A stretch of 36,098 bases of DNA from Ignavibacterium sp. (GCA_025056745.1 JANWVQ010000070.1:1-36098); one strand, 5' to 3'; positions 16,748-26,630 are shown, counted from the first letter of the stretch. The notes: a model not told the origin generated them from the letters alone. A program made the numbers and translations.

Positions 16748-17002
16748 ATGAAAGCGTATAGTATTCCGGAAAATATTGCAATAAGTGATTCCGGATTTAT
16801 TTTCCTGCCCACTACTGGGGAGACTTTTACATTAAATGAAACAGGTAAAACCATCTTCAAATATTTTCAACAAAAAAGAAATCTTGATGAAATAATTAAT
16901 AGTCTATTAGATGAATATGAAATTGATAGATTAACTCTTGAAAGAGATTTAGAAGATTTTATTCTTAGATTAAAAAGTTTAAATCTTTTAGTTGAATTAT
17001 GA
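16748..17002 (+). CDS. PqqD-like small protein (RiPP recognition element fold)
   Basis: An 84-residue protein resembling the PqqD family, a winged-helix domain that binds leader peptides or carriers for modifying enzymes. The pattern is family-like: a beta hairpin with SGFIFLPTTGETFTLNETGK, then helices with LDEIINSLLDEYEIDRLTLERDLEDF and a closing hydrophobic segment. The start is the ATG at 16748 because GGAGAAG lies at 16738-16744; a TTG at 16736 overlaps that site. Its stop overlaps the ATP-grasp start as ATGA. No radical SAM partner or obvious precursor peptide is nearby, so binding to a peptide leader is only one possibility. Confidence 0.7.
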   Translation: MKAYSIPENIAISDSGFIFLPTTGETFTLNETGKTIFKYFQQKRNLDEIINSLLDEYEIDRLTLERDLEDFILRLKSLNLLVEL

Positions 17003-18033
17003 AAATTGCTGTAACAGGTCTTAATGCCACTGACAACCCGGGTCCCGGTGTCCCAGTAATCAGAAGTTTATACTATTCGAAAGACTTTGCTGGTGAAATA
17101 ATAGGTTTGATTTACGATGCTTTGGAACCTGGTATTTATATGGATAATATCACCAAACGAAATTATCTTATACCATATCCATCTAGTGGACTTCAAAACC
17201 TTTATGAACGACTCGTATATATTCAACAACAAGAAAAAATTGATGTAATCATTCCCACTTTGGATTCAGAATTGTTTGGCTTTGTAAAATTAGAAGATAA
17301 ACTAAAAAAACTCGGTATCAAAATGTTTTTGCCAACGTTCGAACAACTAAATATAAGAGCCAAGGATAAACTATTTGATTTTTGTAAAGGAAATGAAATT
17401 AATGTTCCTAAAAATATTCTCGTATCTTCTTTAATCGATTTGATGAAAATTCCAGAGGAATTTGAATATCCGGTTGTTGTTAAAGGAATATTTTACGATG
17501 CATACATTGTTAACAATTTCGAAGAAGCAAAGACAGCATTTCTTAAAATATCTTCAAAATGGGGATTGCCTATTATCATTCAAGAATTTCTAAAAGGTGA
17601 TGAGTTTAATGTAGTTGCGCTTGGTGACGGTAGTGGTCAGACTGTTGGTGCTGTAGCAATGAGAAAACTTTACATTACTGAAAAAGGAAAGGGATGGGCT
17701 GGTGTAACTATTTTTGATAATAACTTGATTGAAATTTCAAAAAAAGTTATTGAAAAAATAAAATGGCGTAGTGGAATGGAACTGGAGTTTATCAAAAGTT
17801 CAGAAACAGGGCAATATTATCTACTTGAAATAAATCCACGTTTTCCAGCTTGGGTTTATCTCGCTCCGAATGCTGGGCAAAATCTTCCTTACGCACTATT
17901 GCAATTAGCTTTAGGAAATAATGTTGAGAAATTCGATAACTATAAAGTAGGAACAATCTTTGTTAGATCATCTTGGGATTTAATTACAGATATTTCAACT
18001 CTTGAAAAAATTTCTACTCAAGGAGAAATTTGA
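16999..18033 (+). CDS. ATP-grasp ligase
   Basis: A 344-residue enzyme of the ATP-grasp superfamily, which joins a carboxylate to an amine or thiol through an acyl-phosphate. An N-terminal pre-ATP-grasp domain (about 1-105) is followed by the ATP-grasp fold. YPVVVKGIFYDAY supplies a nucleotide-binding Lys, IIIQEFLKGDEFNVVA is the central strand, and the metal-binding set is E277-I-N279-P-R281. It resembles carbamoyl-phosphate-synthase-like and peptide-ligase members rather than Ddl. The substrate is unknown. Translational coupling to the PqqD-like gene (ATGA) and a 1-bp gap to the decarboxylase gene argue that the three products work on one pathway. Confidence 0.85.
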   Translation: MKIAVTGLNATDNPGPGVPVIRSLYYSKDFAGEIIGLIYDALEPGIYMDNITKRNYLIPYPSSGLQNLYERLVYIQQQEKIDVIIPTLDSELFGFVKLEDKLKKLGIKMFLPTFEQLNIRAKDKLFDFCKGNEINVPKNILVSSLIDLMKIPEEFEYPVVVKGIFYDAYIVNNFEEAKTAFLKISSKWGLPIIIQEFLKGDEFNVVALGDGSGQTVGAVAMRKLYITEKGKGWAGVTIFDNNLIEISKKVIEKIKWRSGMELEFIKSSETGQYYLLEINPRFPAWVYLAPNAGQNLPYALLQLALGNNVEKFDNYKVGTIFVRSSWDLITDISTLEKISTQGEI

Positions 18034-18034
18034 T

Positions 18035-19387
18035 ATGTCAAAAAAAATTTATGAAAGACCAATTATTACTAAAAATCAGGCAGGATTCTTAAATAAATTT
18101 GGTTCAAGTTCAATAGTAAAACCAAAGGTTGAAATCGATGGAATTTTAGTAAAAGATTTAGTTAATCAATGGGGTTCACCTCTTTTTGTTATATCTGAAA
18201 AGAAAATTCGTTCGAATCAGAGAAACGCGTTAAGAATTTTCAAATCAAGATATCCAAAAGTGCAATTTGCCTGGTCTTATAAAACAAACTATTTGAAAGC
18301 TGTATGTGCAGTTTTTCATTCTGAAGGATCTTGGGCTGAAGTAGTATCAGAGTTTGAGTATCAAAAAGCAAGAAGGCTTGGAATACCAGGTGAACACATA
18401 ATTTTCAATGGGCCTGATAAATCCGATAAAGCATTATTAACTGCTATTAAAGAGAATGCTAAAATACATATTGATCACTTTGATGAATTATATAAAATAA
18501 TTGAAATTACAGAAGATAATAACCTTAAAGCAAATGTCGCAATCAGGGTAAATATGGATGTTGGTGTTTATCCAAAATGGGATAGATTTGGATTTAACTA
18601 TGAAAATGGAGAAGCCTGGCAAGCTTTGAAAAGAATTGCTGTGTCGAAAAATCTAAATTTAATTGGACTGCATACTCATATTGGAACTTATATGATGAGT
18701 GCAGATGCTTATCGGATTGCTGCTAATAAGTTAGTTGATTTAGCAAAAGGATTAAAAAATAATTATAACATAGTTTTAGAATATATTGATTTAGGTGGAG
18801 GATTTGCATCTCACAATACTTTACTTGGTCAGTATCTTCCAGCTGAAGAAGTTGTCCCTTCAACAGAGCAATATGCAGATGCAATAGCCTCAAGTTTGTT
18901 TGAACTATCCGCAAATTATGATGAATTACCAACTTTAATTCTTGAAACGGGAAGAGCTTTAATTGATGATGCAGCATATTTAATTACAAAAGTGATTGCG
19001 AATAAACGTCTTTCAACTGGGAAAAAAGCTATTATAATTGATGCTGGAGTTAATATACTTTTTACAAGTTTTTGGTATAAACACAAAATCACTCCAGCAA
19101 ATGAAACAGGAATTCATACAGAAGATTCAGCAATTTATGGCCCTCTTTGTATGAATATTGATTGTATCAGAGAAAGCATAGTTTTCCCAAATGTCAAAAA
19201 GGATGATTTGCTTGTAATTGAATATGTTGGTGCCTATGATATGACTCAATGGATGCAATTCATAAATATGAGACCAAACGTTTTGATGATAATGCAAGAT
19301 GGAACCGTTGAGCTCATAAGAAAAGCTGAGGATATTGATTACATTGAACAACAAGAAATTTTACCAAAAAGTCTTAAACTCTCTTAG
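18035..19387 (+). CDS. Fold-III PLP-dependent decarboxylase (LysA/ornithine decarboxylase superfamily)
   Basis: A 450-residue enzyme with an alanine-racemase-like barrel and a C-terminal beta domain. Lys83 in AWSYKTNY should form the PLP aldimine; GLHTHIGTYM and YIDLGGGFAS line the phosphate site. Cys372 is in GPLCMNID. Diaminopimelate decarboxylase normally has Glu after this Cys; here it is Met, so a different substrate is likely. The ATG at 18035 is preceded by AAGGAGAAA, and earlier in-frame starts lie inside the ATP-grasp gene. It abuts the next gene with no gap. The pairing with an ATP-grasp ligase recalls BtrJ/BtrK of butirosin biosynthesis, where Glu is loaded on a carrier and decarboxylated; this is an analogy, not an assignment. 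Confidence 0.85.
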   Translation: MSKKIYERPIITKNQAGFLNKFGSSSIVKPKVEIDGILVKDLVNQWGSPLFVISEKKIRSNQRNALRIFKSRYPKVQFAWSYKTNYLKAVCAVFHSEGSWAEVVSEFEYQKARRLGIPGEHIIFNGPDKSDKALLTAIKENAKIHIDHFDELYKIIEITEDNNLKANVAIRVNMDVGVYPKWDRFGFNYENGEAWQALKRIAVSKNLNLIGLHTHIGTYMMSADAYRIAANKLVDLAKGLKNNYNIVLEYIDLGGGFASHNTLLGQYLPAEEVVPSTEQYADAIASSLFELSANYDELPTLILETGRALIDDAAYLITKVIANKRLSTGKKAIIIDAGVNILFTSFWYKHKITPANETGIHTEDSAIYGPLCMNIDCIRESIVFPNVKKDDLLVIEYVGAYDMTQWMQFINMRPNVLMIMQDGTVELIRKAEDIDYIEQQEILPKSLKLS

Positions 19388-21526
19388 ATGATATTTTTCA
19401 TTGATTCTGTTTTATACAGCTATGCTCAAATTTTCTTCAGCAATAGAAGATGGTTTGGATTTATCATTCTTCTGGTTTCCTTTTTAACTCCATTGATTGG
19501 AGCTTTTGGCTTATTTGGAGTTATTACCACCAACCTTATTGCCTATTATCTTAAATTCGATTCAAATAAAATTCGCTCAGGATTTTATGGTTTCAATGGA
19601 TTGCTTTTTTCTGCAGCTGTAGGTTTTTTTTATGATCTTTCAATTGAATTAGTTTTATTACTTCCTGTTTTTATTTTAATTACTTTTTTCATAACTACGG
19701 TTTTAGAGCACTATTTAGCAGTTGCATTTAATCTACCGGGACTTAGTTTACCATTTATAGTTTCTTTTTACGTTTTTAGTATTTTTTTGTTCAATTATGA
19801 AGGAATTGAATTAAGCAAACATTTATACAAACTGGATTTTGCATTATCGCTGCCTAAGTCAGTTGTAATTTTTTTTAAGTCTATAGGATTGATTATCCTG
19901 CAACCTTCTGTTTTAGCTGGCTTGATAATAATTATTGCAATACTTTTTTTCTCAAGAGTTCTTTTTATTATTTCAATAATAAGTTTTTTAGTGAATTATT
20001 ATTTCCTCGAAATCATTTTACCACTAAAATCAGATTCATTGGTTATCATATCATCATTAAACTCAATTTTAGTTGGATTTGCTGTTGGGGCAAGTCTTGT
20101 AATTCCATCAAGAAAAAGTGTGATTTTGGTAATCATCTCTGTTATTATGACTATTATTTCAATTGGATTTTTTCAACAGGTTTTTGCTTCAACAAGACTT
20201 CCGATTTTTGTTTTGCCATTTAATTTCATTGTTCTTTTAGTTATTTACAGTCTGAAGTTCAGAAAAGATCATACTGATTTAACTCTTTTATATTTCAAAC
20301 CAGGTTCACCTGAAGAAAATTATTATTATCATCATAATCAAAAAGCAAGATTTGAAAAGTTTAAATACTTTTTCGTTGAACTTCCATTTTTCGGTGAAAT
20401 GAAAGTATCTCAAGGTTTCAATGGTGCATACACTCATAAAGATGATTGGAAATATGCCTGGGATTTTGTCTCTGTTGATGATAATAATAACGAATTCAAA
20501 AATGATGGTTCAAAGCCAGAGGATTATTATTGTTATGATTTGCCAGTTATTGCTCCATTAGATGGGGAAGTTGTAAAAATAGTAGATAAAATTTTAGATA
20601 ATCCAATCGGTGATGTAAATGTTGAAAAAAATTGGGGCAACACAATTGTAATTAAACATTCTGAAGATTTTTATTCGGCTATTTCACATCTCAAAGAAGG
20701 TTCCTTCAAAGTTGGAGTTGGAGAAAAAGTAAAAAAGGGTTCGATATTAGCAAGGTGCGGAAATAGCGGCCGCTCGCCTTATCCTCATATTCATTTTCAG
20801 TTTCAGTTGACTGATAAAATTGGTGAAAAAACTTTTAAATATCCTTTTGGTATTTATATATCTAAAACTGAAAACAAAAAAGAACTCAAGATTTTTGATT
20901 TCCCAAGTGAAAATGAATTAGTAAAGAACATTGAAGTTCACAAAACAATTAAAAATGCTTTTGAATTCAAGTTAGGAAATAAATACTATTTTTCTTATTC
21001 AAAGAATAATAAGATGATTGAAGAAGAATGGGAAGTGAAAATTGATATTTATAACCTGACTTACATTGAAAATAATTCCGGAGATGTAGCTTATTTCTTT
21101 TTAAGAGATAAACTATTTTATTTCACATCCTACATCGGAAATAAAAATTCTGCTCTATATTACTTTTATTTATCAGCTCCACTTGTTCCATTTACTTACG
21201 AAAAAGATTTAAGTTGGGTAGCACCATATTCAATCAGAGATTTGAATAATACAAATTATATTTACTTAAATGAGTTACTTTTGATATATAAGAATTTACT
21301 TAATGCTTATGGTAAGATAAATATCATTGAAAATCCCGAAATAAAGAATAATTTTTCAATTGAAAATGAGATTAATACAAAAGGAATTGGGTTATTTAAG
21401 TTTGTAAACGTTCAAGATAAATCAATAATCTTTATTAATGATTCTGGAATAATTTCGGAGTTAAATTTTTATAGAAATAATAAGCTTATATTTAATGCAA
21501 AAAATCAAAATCAGGAGAACAAATGA
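19388..21526 (+). CDS. Urea-transporter-like channel fused to an M23 metallopeptidase domain
   Basis: A 712-residue fusion. Residues about 1-300 are hydrophobic and show the two-fold repeat of the urea transporter family: GFYGFNGLLFSAAVG with LPGLSLPF in the first half, and SLNSILVGFAVGAS with TRLPIFVLPFNF in the second. Residues about 345-490 are an M23 peptidase domain with His350, Asp359, His434 in ISHLKEG, and H467-I-H469-F. All zinc and catalytic positions seem present. The last ~200 residues are unassigned beta-rich sequence. The product should be an inner-membrane channel with a periplasmic peptidoglycan-active or peptide-binding domain. Start and stop are coupled to both neighbours. 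No urease genes are visible here. Confidence 0.82.
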   Translation: MIFFIDSVLYSYAQIFFSNRRWFGFIILLVSFLTPLIGAFGLFGVITTNLIAYYLKFDSNKIRSGFYGFNGLLFSAAVGFFYDLSIELVLLLPVFILITFFITTVLEHYLAVAFNLPGLSLPFIVSFYVFSIFLFNYEGIELSKHLYKLDFALSLPKSVVIFFKSIGLIILQPSVLAGLIIIIAILFFSRVLFIISIISFLVNYYFLEIILPLKSDSLVIISSLNSILVGFAVGASLVIPSRKSVILVIISVIMTIISIGFFQQVFASTRLPIFVLPFNFIVLLVIYSLKFRKDHTDLTLLYFKPGSPEENYYYHHNQKARFEKFKYFFVELPFFGEMKVSQGFNGAYTHKDDWKYAWDFVSVDDNNNEFKNDGSKPEDYYCYDLPVIAPLDGEVVKIVDKILDNPIGDVNVEKNWGNTIVIKHSEDFYSAISHLKEGSFKVGVGEKVKKGSILARCGNSGRSPYPHIHFQFQLTDKIGEKTFKYPFGIYISKTENKKELKIFDFPSENELVKNIEVHKTIKNAFEFKLGNKYYFSYSKNNKMIEEEWEVKIDIYNLTYIENNSGDVAYFFLRDKLFYFTSYIGNKNSALYYFYLSAPLVPFTYEKDLSWVAPYSIRDLNNTNYIYLNELLLIYKNLLNAYGKINIIENPEIKNNFSIENEINTKGIGLFKFVNVQDKSIIFINDSGIISELNFYRNNKLIFNAKNQNQENK

Positions 21527-22158
21527 AAAATTTTGTTTTAATTAGTTTATCGTTGGTCGTAATACTATTTGTAGTATTTTCAGTTTTAGCCTTTGAACAA
21601 AAAATTGATCCTAAGATAACAGCGTTCAATAAATCTTTAAGTCACGAGACAAACAAAGATTATGAGAAAGCTATAAAAGAATTGCTAAATGTTTATAATG
21701 AGAATAAGGATAATTATCTGATAAATTTAAGATTAGGATGGTTATATTATAACTGGGGCTTATATAATGAATCAAAGATATATTATGAAAATGCGACAAA
21801 AATTTCACCAAATAGTATTGAAGCAAAAATTGGACTAACGTTTCCGTTATCTAAACTTGAAAAATGGGATGAAGTAAAAAAAATCTATGAGCAAATTCTT
21901 ACTTTAGATCCACAGAACTATACAGCAAATCTGAGATTAGGGCAGTATCATCTTTTGCGTGGAAACTATTCAGATGCAAATAAATACTTATCGGTTAGCT
22001 ATAAAAATTATCCTTCAGATTACGAATCAAATTTATCTTATGGTTGGACGCAATATTATATTGGAAATAAAAAGAAAGCAAAAGAATTATTCATTAATAC
22101 GCTTATGCTTTCTCCAAATGACTCCTTAGCTACAATTGGTTATAACCTTTCACAATGA
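21523..22158 (+). CDS. Exported tetratricopeptide-repeat (TPR) protein
   Basis: A 211-residue protein with an N-terminal hydrophobic segment (about 4-24) that is a signal peptide or anchor, followed by four to five TPR units. Examples are YLINLRLGWLYYNWGLYNES and YTANLRLGQYHLLRGNYSDA. TPR units form a helical superhelix for protein binding, so it is probably a periplasmic adaptor between the channel-peptidase fusion and the outer-membrane protein that follows. Both of its ends overlap neighbouring genes as ATGA. No enzyme motif was found. Confidence 0.82.
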   Translation: MKNFVLISLSLVVILFVVFSVLAFEQKIDPKITAFNKSLSHETNKDYEKAIKELLNVYNENKDNYLINLRLGWLYYNWGLYNESKIYYENATKISPNSIEAKIGLTFPLSKLEKWDEVKKIYEQILTLDPQNYTANLRLGQYHLLRGNYSDANKYLSVSYKNYPSDYESNLSYGWTQYYIGNKKKAKELFINTLMLSPNDSLATIGYNLSQ

Positions 22159-22970
22159 TAGTATTTTTTCTTTTTGTTTTTTTTATTACAAATTTGACTG
22201 CACAAGAGTCTATGACAATAATTTCAATTTCACCTTTTTATACTCACGGTAAATATTCAAATGAAATTGACTCGGATTCAAAAGCATTGTATGGAACTCT
22301 AAATCTTGATGGAGATTTAATTTCGACATTTGGAATAGATTTAATTTCATTAAAGCATAATAATTGGGATTATAAGCAAAATACTTATTACTTATCATTT
22401 ACCAAAAAAATTTCAGATTATTATGTAAAGATATCAGGTGCTTTATGTAAAGGAGATTATTTAGACAATAAATTCAGTTTTCTAAATTATCAGGATAAGA
22501 ATTTCTCTTTTACCACTGAATTTATTTACAAATATAATTGGCAGTATTATGGTGTAGGATTCAATTATTTTAATTCATCAAAAGGTTGGCAAATCGTTGA
22601 ATCAGGAAATCTAACTTTAAGATATGAAGCCTTTTTAGATTACTATAATTATTTATCAGTTAGACCAAATATTTATCTTGAGAATAAAGGCAAAAAATTA
22701 ATCTCGATTTCATCAAAATTTATACATTGGTTTAATTCTGATTTTCTAGCAAACATATCCTTAACAATTGGAAAAAGAAAATATTATTTTGATAATGATT
22801 TGTTAACTATTTATAATCAATATGAAACACAAAAATTCGTATTTGGGGTAGCATTAAATTATAGTTTATTTAATTATTTAACTATATCAAGCGGATATCA
22901 ACATAAAAAATTTGAAGAATATAATGTAAATTATTTTTTCCTTGGTTTTCGTTCTGAATTCTTCTTGTGA
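22155..22970 (+). CDS. Outer-membrane beta-barrel-like protein (possibly YaiO-like)
   Basis: A 271-residue protein with a signal peptide ending near LTAQE. The mature part has alternating hydrophobic and polar residues rich in Tyr, Phe, Asn and Lys, as in outer-membrane barrels. It ends RSEFFL, near the aromatic C-terminus typical of barrels. TPR plus barrel is the architecture of YaiO-type proteins, here split into two genes. It is the last gene of the coupled unit; gapA follows after 96 bp. A role in exporting or importing the product of the pathway is inferred from position. Confidence 0.65.
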   Translation: MIVFFLFVFFITNLTAQESMTIISISPFYTHGKYSNEIDSDSKALYGTLNLDGDLISTFGIDLISLKHNNWDYKQNTYYLSFTKKISDYYVKISGALCKGDYLDNKFSFLNYQDKNFSFTTEFIYKYNWQYYGVGFNYFNSSKGWQIVESGNLTLRYEAFLDYYNYLSVRPNIYLENKGKKLISISSKFIHWFNSDFLANISLTIGKRKYYFDNDLLTIYNQYETQKFVFGVALNYSLFNYLTISSGYQHKKFEEYNVNYFFLGFRSEFFL

Positions 22971-23048
22971 AATAGCAATTTTCATACAAATAATTAAATT
23001 GATAATTCCTAAACATTTATCTAATTTTACTTGACAAAAAATTATTAA

Positions 23049-24125
<1,077 letters not shown>

Positions 24126-24137
24126 TTGTTCGTATTC

Positions 24138-24167
24138 AGCTCAGAGAATATTTTAATACTCTGAGCT
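24138..24167 (+). terminator. Hairpin between gapA and pgk
   Basis: AGCTCAGAG (24138-24146) and CTCTGAGCT (24159-24167) form a perfect 9-bp stem with a 12-base AT-rich loop. The following sequence, TTAGTTATAA, is only weakly T-rich. It may be a partial terminator, or an mRNA stability or processing site that sets different gapA and pgk levels. Confidence 0.5.
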
Positions 24168-24194
24168 TTAGTTATAAATAAATCGAGGTTTTTT

Positions 24195-25391
24195 ATGAAT
24201 AAACTAAGTATTGATAAAATTGAACTAAAGGGTAAAAGAGTCTTCGTCCGGGTTGACTTTAATGTCCCTTTGGATGACAACCTGAATATTACTGATGATA
24301 CAAGGATAGTTGAATCATTACCAACCATAAAAAAAATAATCGAAGATGGGGGTAAGGCTATTTTAGCAAGTCATCTTGGAAGACCTAAAGGTGGTCCAAA
24401 TCCAAAATATAGTCTTAAACCTGTTGCTATTAGATTATCAGAATTATTGGGTAAGGAAGTAAAATTGGCTCCAGATTGTGTTGGTGATGAGGTTAAATCA
24501 ATTGTAAATCAGATGGAAGAAGGTGATGTTGTTTTATTAGAGAATGTTCGTTTTCATCCAGAAGAAGAAAAAAATGATCCTGAATTTGCAAAAAAATTAT
24601 CTGAACTTGCAGACATTTACGTTAACGATGCTTTTGGTAGCGCTCATCGTGCTCACGCTTCAACTGAAGGAATTACAAAATATGTCTCTATTTCTGTTGC
24701 AGGATATTTAATGCAAAAAGAACTTGACTATTTGGGTAAAGCAATTTCTAATCCAATCAGACCTTTTACTGCGATTCTTGGTGGTGCAAAAATATCAGGT
24801 AAAATAGATGTTATAAATAATCTGATTGACAAAGTAGATACTTTAATTATTGGCGGTGGAATGGCTTTCACATTCTTCAAAGCTCAGGGAAAAGAAATTG
24901 GTAAATCATTACTTGAAGAAGATAAAATTGATTTAGCTAAGGATATTTTAAGCAAAGTCAATAACTCTAAAGTTAAATTTCTTCTTCCTATTGACGTAAT
25001 AGTTGCTCCTGAGTTTAATAACGATTCACCTTTTGAAATTGTTTCAGTTGATAATATTCCATCTGATAAAATAGGTTTAGATATCGGTCCGAAAACAGTA
25101 GAATTATTCAAAGAAGAAATTCTTAAATCAAAGACTATTGTTTGGAACGGACCAATGGGTGTATTTGAAATGGATAACTTTGCAAAGGGTACATTTGAGA
25201 TAGCAAAAAGTTTAGCTGAGGCTACGGAAAATGGAGCAATTACAGTAATTGGAGGTGGAGACTCAGCTGCAGCTATTTCAAAAGCTGGTTTGAAAGATAA
25301 AGTTTCGCACGTATCAACAGGTGGCGGAGCTTCCTTAGAATTTCTTGAAGGGAAAATTCTGCCCGGCGTTGCTGCATTAAATGATGAATAA
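24195..25391 (+). CDS. pgk: Phosphoglycerate kinase
   Basis: A glycolytic kinase that transfers phosphate from 1,3-bisphosphoglycerate to ADP. At 398 residues it is full length. The N-terminal substrate domain has [14 protein letters not shown] and [10 protein letters not shown]. The C-terminal nucleotide domain has [24 protein letters not shown] and the closing [19 protein letters not shown] ribosome-binding site precedes the ATG. It is co-oriented with gapA and followed 14 bp later by the rhomboid gene. Confidence 0.97.
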   Translation: MNKLSIDKIELKGKRVFVRVDFNVPLDDNLNITDDTRIVESLPTIKKIIEDGGKAILASHLGRPKGGPNPKYSLKPVAIRLSELLGKEVKLAPDCVGDEVKSIVNQMEEGDVVLLENVRFHPEEEKNDPEFAKKLSELADIYVNDAFGSAHRAHASTEGITKYVSISVAGYLMQKELDYLGKAISNPIRPFTAILGGAKISGKIDVINNLIDKVDTLIIGGGMAFTFFKAQGKEIGKSLLEEDKIDLAKDILSKVNNSKVKFLLPIDVIVAPEFNNDSPFEIVSVDNIPSDKIGLDIGPKTVELFKEEILKSKTIVWNGPMGVFEMDNFAKGTFEIAKSLAEATENGAITVIGGGDSAAAISKAGLKDKVSHVSTGGGASLEFLEGKILPGVAALNDE

Positions 25392-25405
25392 TTAAAGGAT
25401 TTAAT

Positions 25406-26320
25406 TTGACTAATTACTATCAACCAAGAGGAATTTTTGGATTTAATTTATTTCCGCCAGTAATCAAAAATCTATTGATTATTAATGCAGCGGTGTTTTT
25501 TGTCCAAATAATAATGGAAAATATAATTTTCAATGGAATCCCTGCATCATACATATTGAATAAATGGTTTGCCTTAAATCCAATCTTGGTTCACGATCCA
25601 TTTGGGAGTAGTTTTAATTTTCAAATATGGCAGTTAGTAACATATCAATTTATGCACGGAGATTTTAGTCATATTTTATTTAATATGTTTGCTCTTTGGA
25701 TGTTCGGGGCTGAGATTGAAAATATCTTTGGTTCAAAAAAATTCTTGATTTTTTATTTACTGGCTGGTGTTTCAGCAGGATTACTTCATTTATTCCTTTC
25801 ACCTTTATTAGGAAGTAGTCCTGCATTTACAATTGGTGCTTCCGGATCTGTCTTTGGGGTTATGACTGCATTTGCTCTATTATTCCCTGATAGATATATA
25901 TTCCTTTATTTTTTAATACCAATTAAAGCTAAATATTTAATTGGGTTTTTAATTGTTTTTGAATTCTTAGCAATAAATTCAGCACACAGTAATGTTGCAC
26001 ATATAGCACACTTGGGTGGAGCATTATTTGGTTTAATTTATCTGTTACTTGATAAAAATTTCGATATTGAGTTAAAAAATCTTTTTAGAAAAAAATACTA
26101 TTATAAGAGACAAGAATACGAAGACTACTATACACCTTCATCTAGAATAAGCAGAAATGATGATTTGGATGAGGCTATTTATAAAGACCTAAATGAAGAA
26201 AATTCAATATCTCAGGAAGAAATTGATAAAATTCTTGATAAGATTAGTAAGTATGGATACCAAAATTTGACTGAAAGAGAAAAAAGAATTCTATACGAAG
26301 CAAGTAAAAGAATGAAATAA
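25406..26320 (+). CDS. Rhomboid-family intramembrane serine protease
   Basis: A membrane protease that cleaves helices of other membrane proteins. The 304-residue protein has six or seven helices. The catalytic serine is Ser146 in GASGSVFG, the catalytic histidine is His202 in AHLGGALFG, and the helix-2 motif HILFNMFALW supplies His89 and Asn93. The C-terminal soluble tail (about 215-304) is acidic and ends in a helical segment (EEIDKILDKISKYGYQNLTE) also seen in Bacteroidota rhomboids. Start is a TTG after AAAGGA. The substrate is unknown. The next gene begins 1 bp after its stop. Confidence 0.93.
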   Translation: MTNYYQPRGIFGFNLFPPVIKNLLIINAAVFFVQIIMENIIFNGIPASYILNKWFALNPILVHDPFGSSFNFQIWQLVTYQFMHGDFSHILFNMFALWMFGAEIENIFGSKKFLIFYLLAGVSAGLLHLFLSPLLGSSPAFTIGASGSVFGVMTAFALLFPDRYIFLYFLIPIKAKYLIGFLIVFEFLAINSAHSNVAHIAHLGGALFGLIYLLLDKNFDIELKNLFRKKYYYKRQEYEDYYTPSSRISRNDDLDEAIYKDLNEENSISQEEIDKILDKISKYGYQNLTEREKRILYEASKRMK

Positions 26321-26321
26321 C

Positions 26322-26630
26322 TTGAATAAATTTTTCTTAACGATCTTATTCTTTTTGTTTATCCTATCTTGTAAAGAAAATCCTCCTCTTAAGGAAGATA
26401 AATTCTTAAGAGTTTATGTTGATCTAATTTCCTTTCCCGACACTTTGTTTGATAAACAAGATCTTTTTGAAAAATACAAAGAGAATGTTTTTAAGTCACA
26501 CGGTGTAAGTAAAAACGATTATAAAAAAATGGTTGATTACTATAATTCGAATCCTGAATTGTGGGAGGAGTTTTTTCAAAAAGTAATTAAATATATTGAT
26601 TCTCAGCCTGATTCATTTTTCATTCGATAG
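26322..26630 (+). CDS. Small lipoprotein, DUF4296-like
   Basis: A 102-residue protein from a TTG start 1 bp after the rhomboid stop. The N-terminus is a lipoprotein signal with lipobox FILSC (Cys16 or 17). The mature part resembles DUF4296: a VYVDLISFPD segment, a central KSHGVSKNDYKKMVDYY and a C-terminal helical PELWEEFFQKVIKYI. The family is confined to Bacteroidota-type bacteria and its function is unknown. Its last 11 bp overlap the end of recQ on the other strand. Confidence 0.7.
   Translation: MNKFFLTILFFLFILSCKENPPLKEDKFLRVYVDLISFPDTLFDKQDLFEKYKENVFKSHGVSKNDYKKMVDYYNSNPELWEEFFQKVIKYIDSQPDSFFIR

Noticed and set aside
18002-18034. Upstream in-frame start for the PLP decarboxylase
   Set aside because: It lies within the ATP-grasp coding region; the ATG at 18035 has an AAGGAGAAA site at the proper distance.
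18723-18977. Minus-strand frame opposite the PLP decarboxylase, checked as a possible RiPP precursor
   Set aside because: It is antisense to conserved catalytic motifs and has no leader-core structure; no precursor peptide was found in the unit.
19388-21526. Idea that the UT-M23 fusion and neighbours form a urea-degradation operon
   Set aside because: No urease, urea carboxylase, allophanate hydrolase or agmatinase gene is in the window.
23031-23036. TTGACA upstream of gapA as a sigma-70 -35 box
   Set aside because: No -10 box is found at 16-18 bp, and the correct spacing would fall on the ribosome-binding site. In this AT-rich region the hexamer is likely chance.
24884-25423. Long open frame (179 codons) on the minus strand opposite pgk
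   Set aside because: It is fully antisense to a well-supported phosphoglycerate kinase gene and its translation has no family-like motif; a codon-bias shadow.
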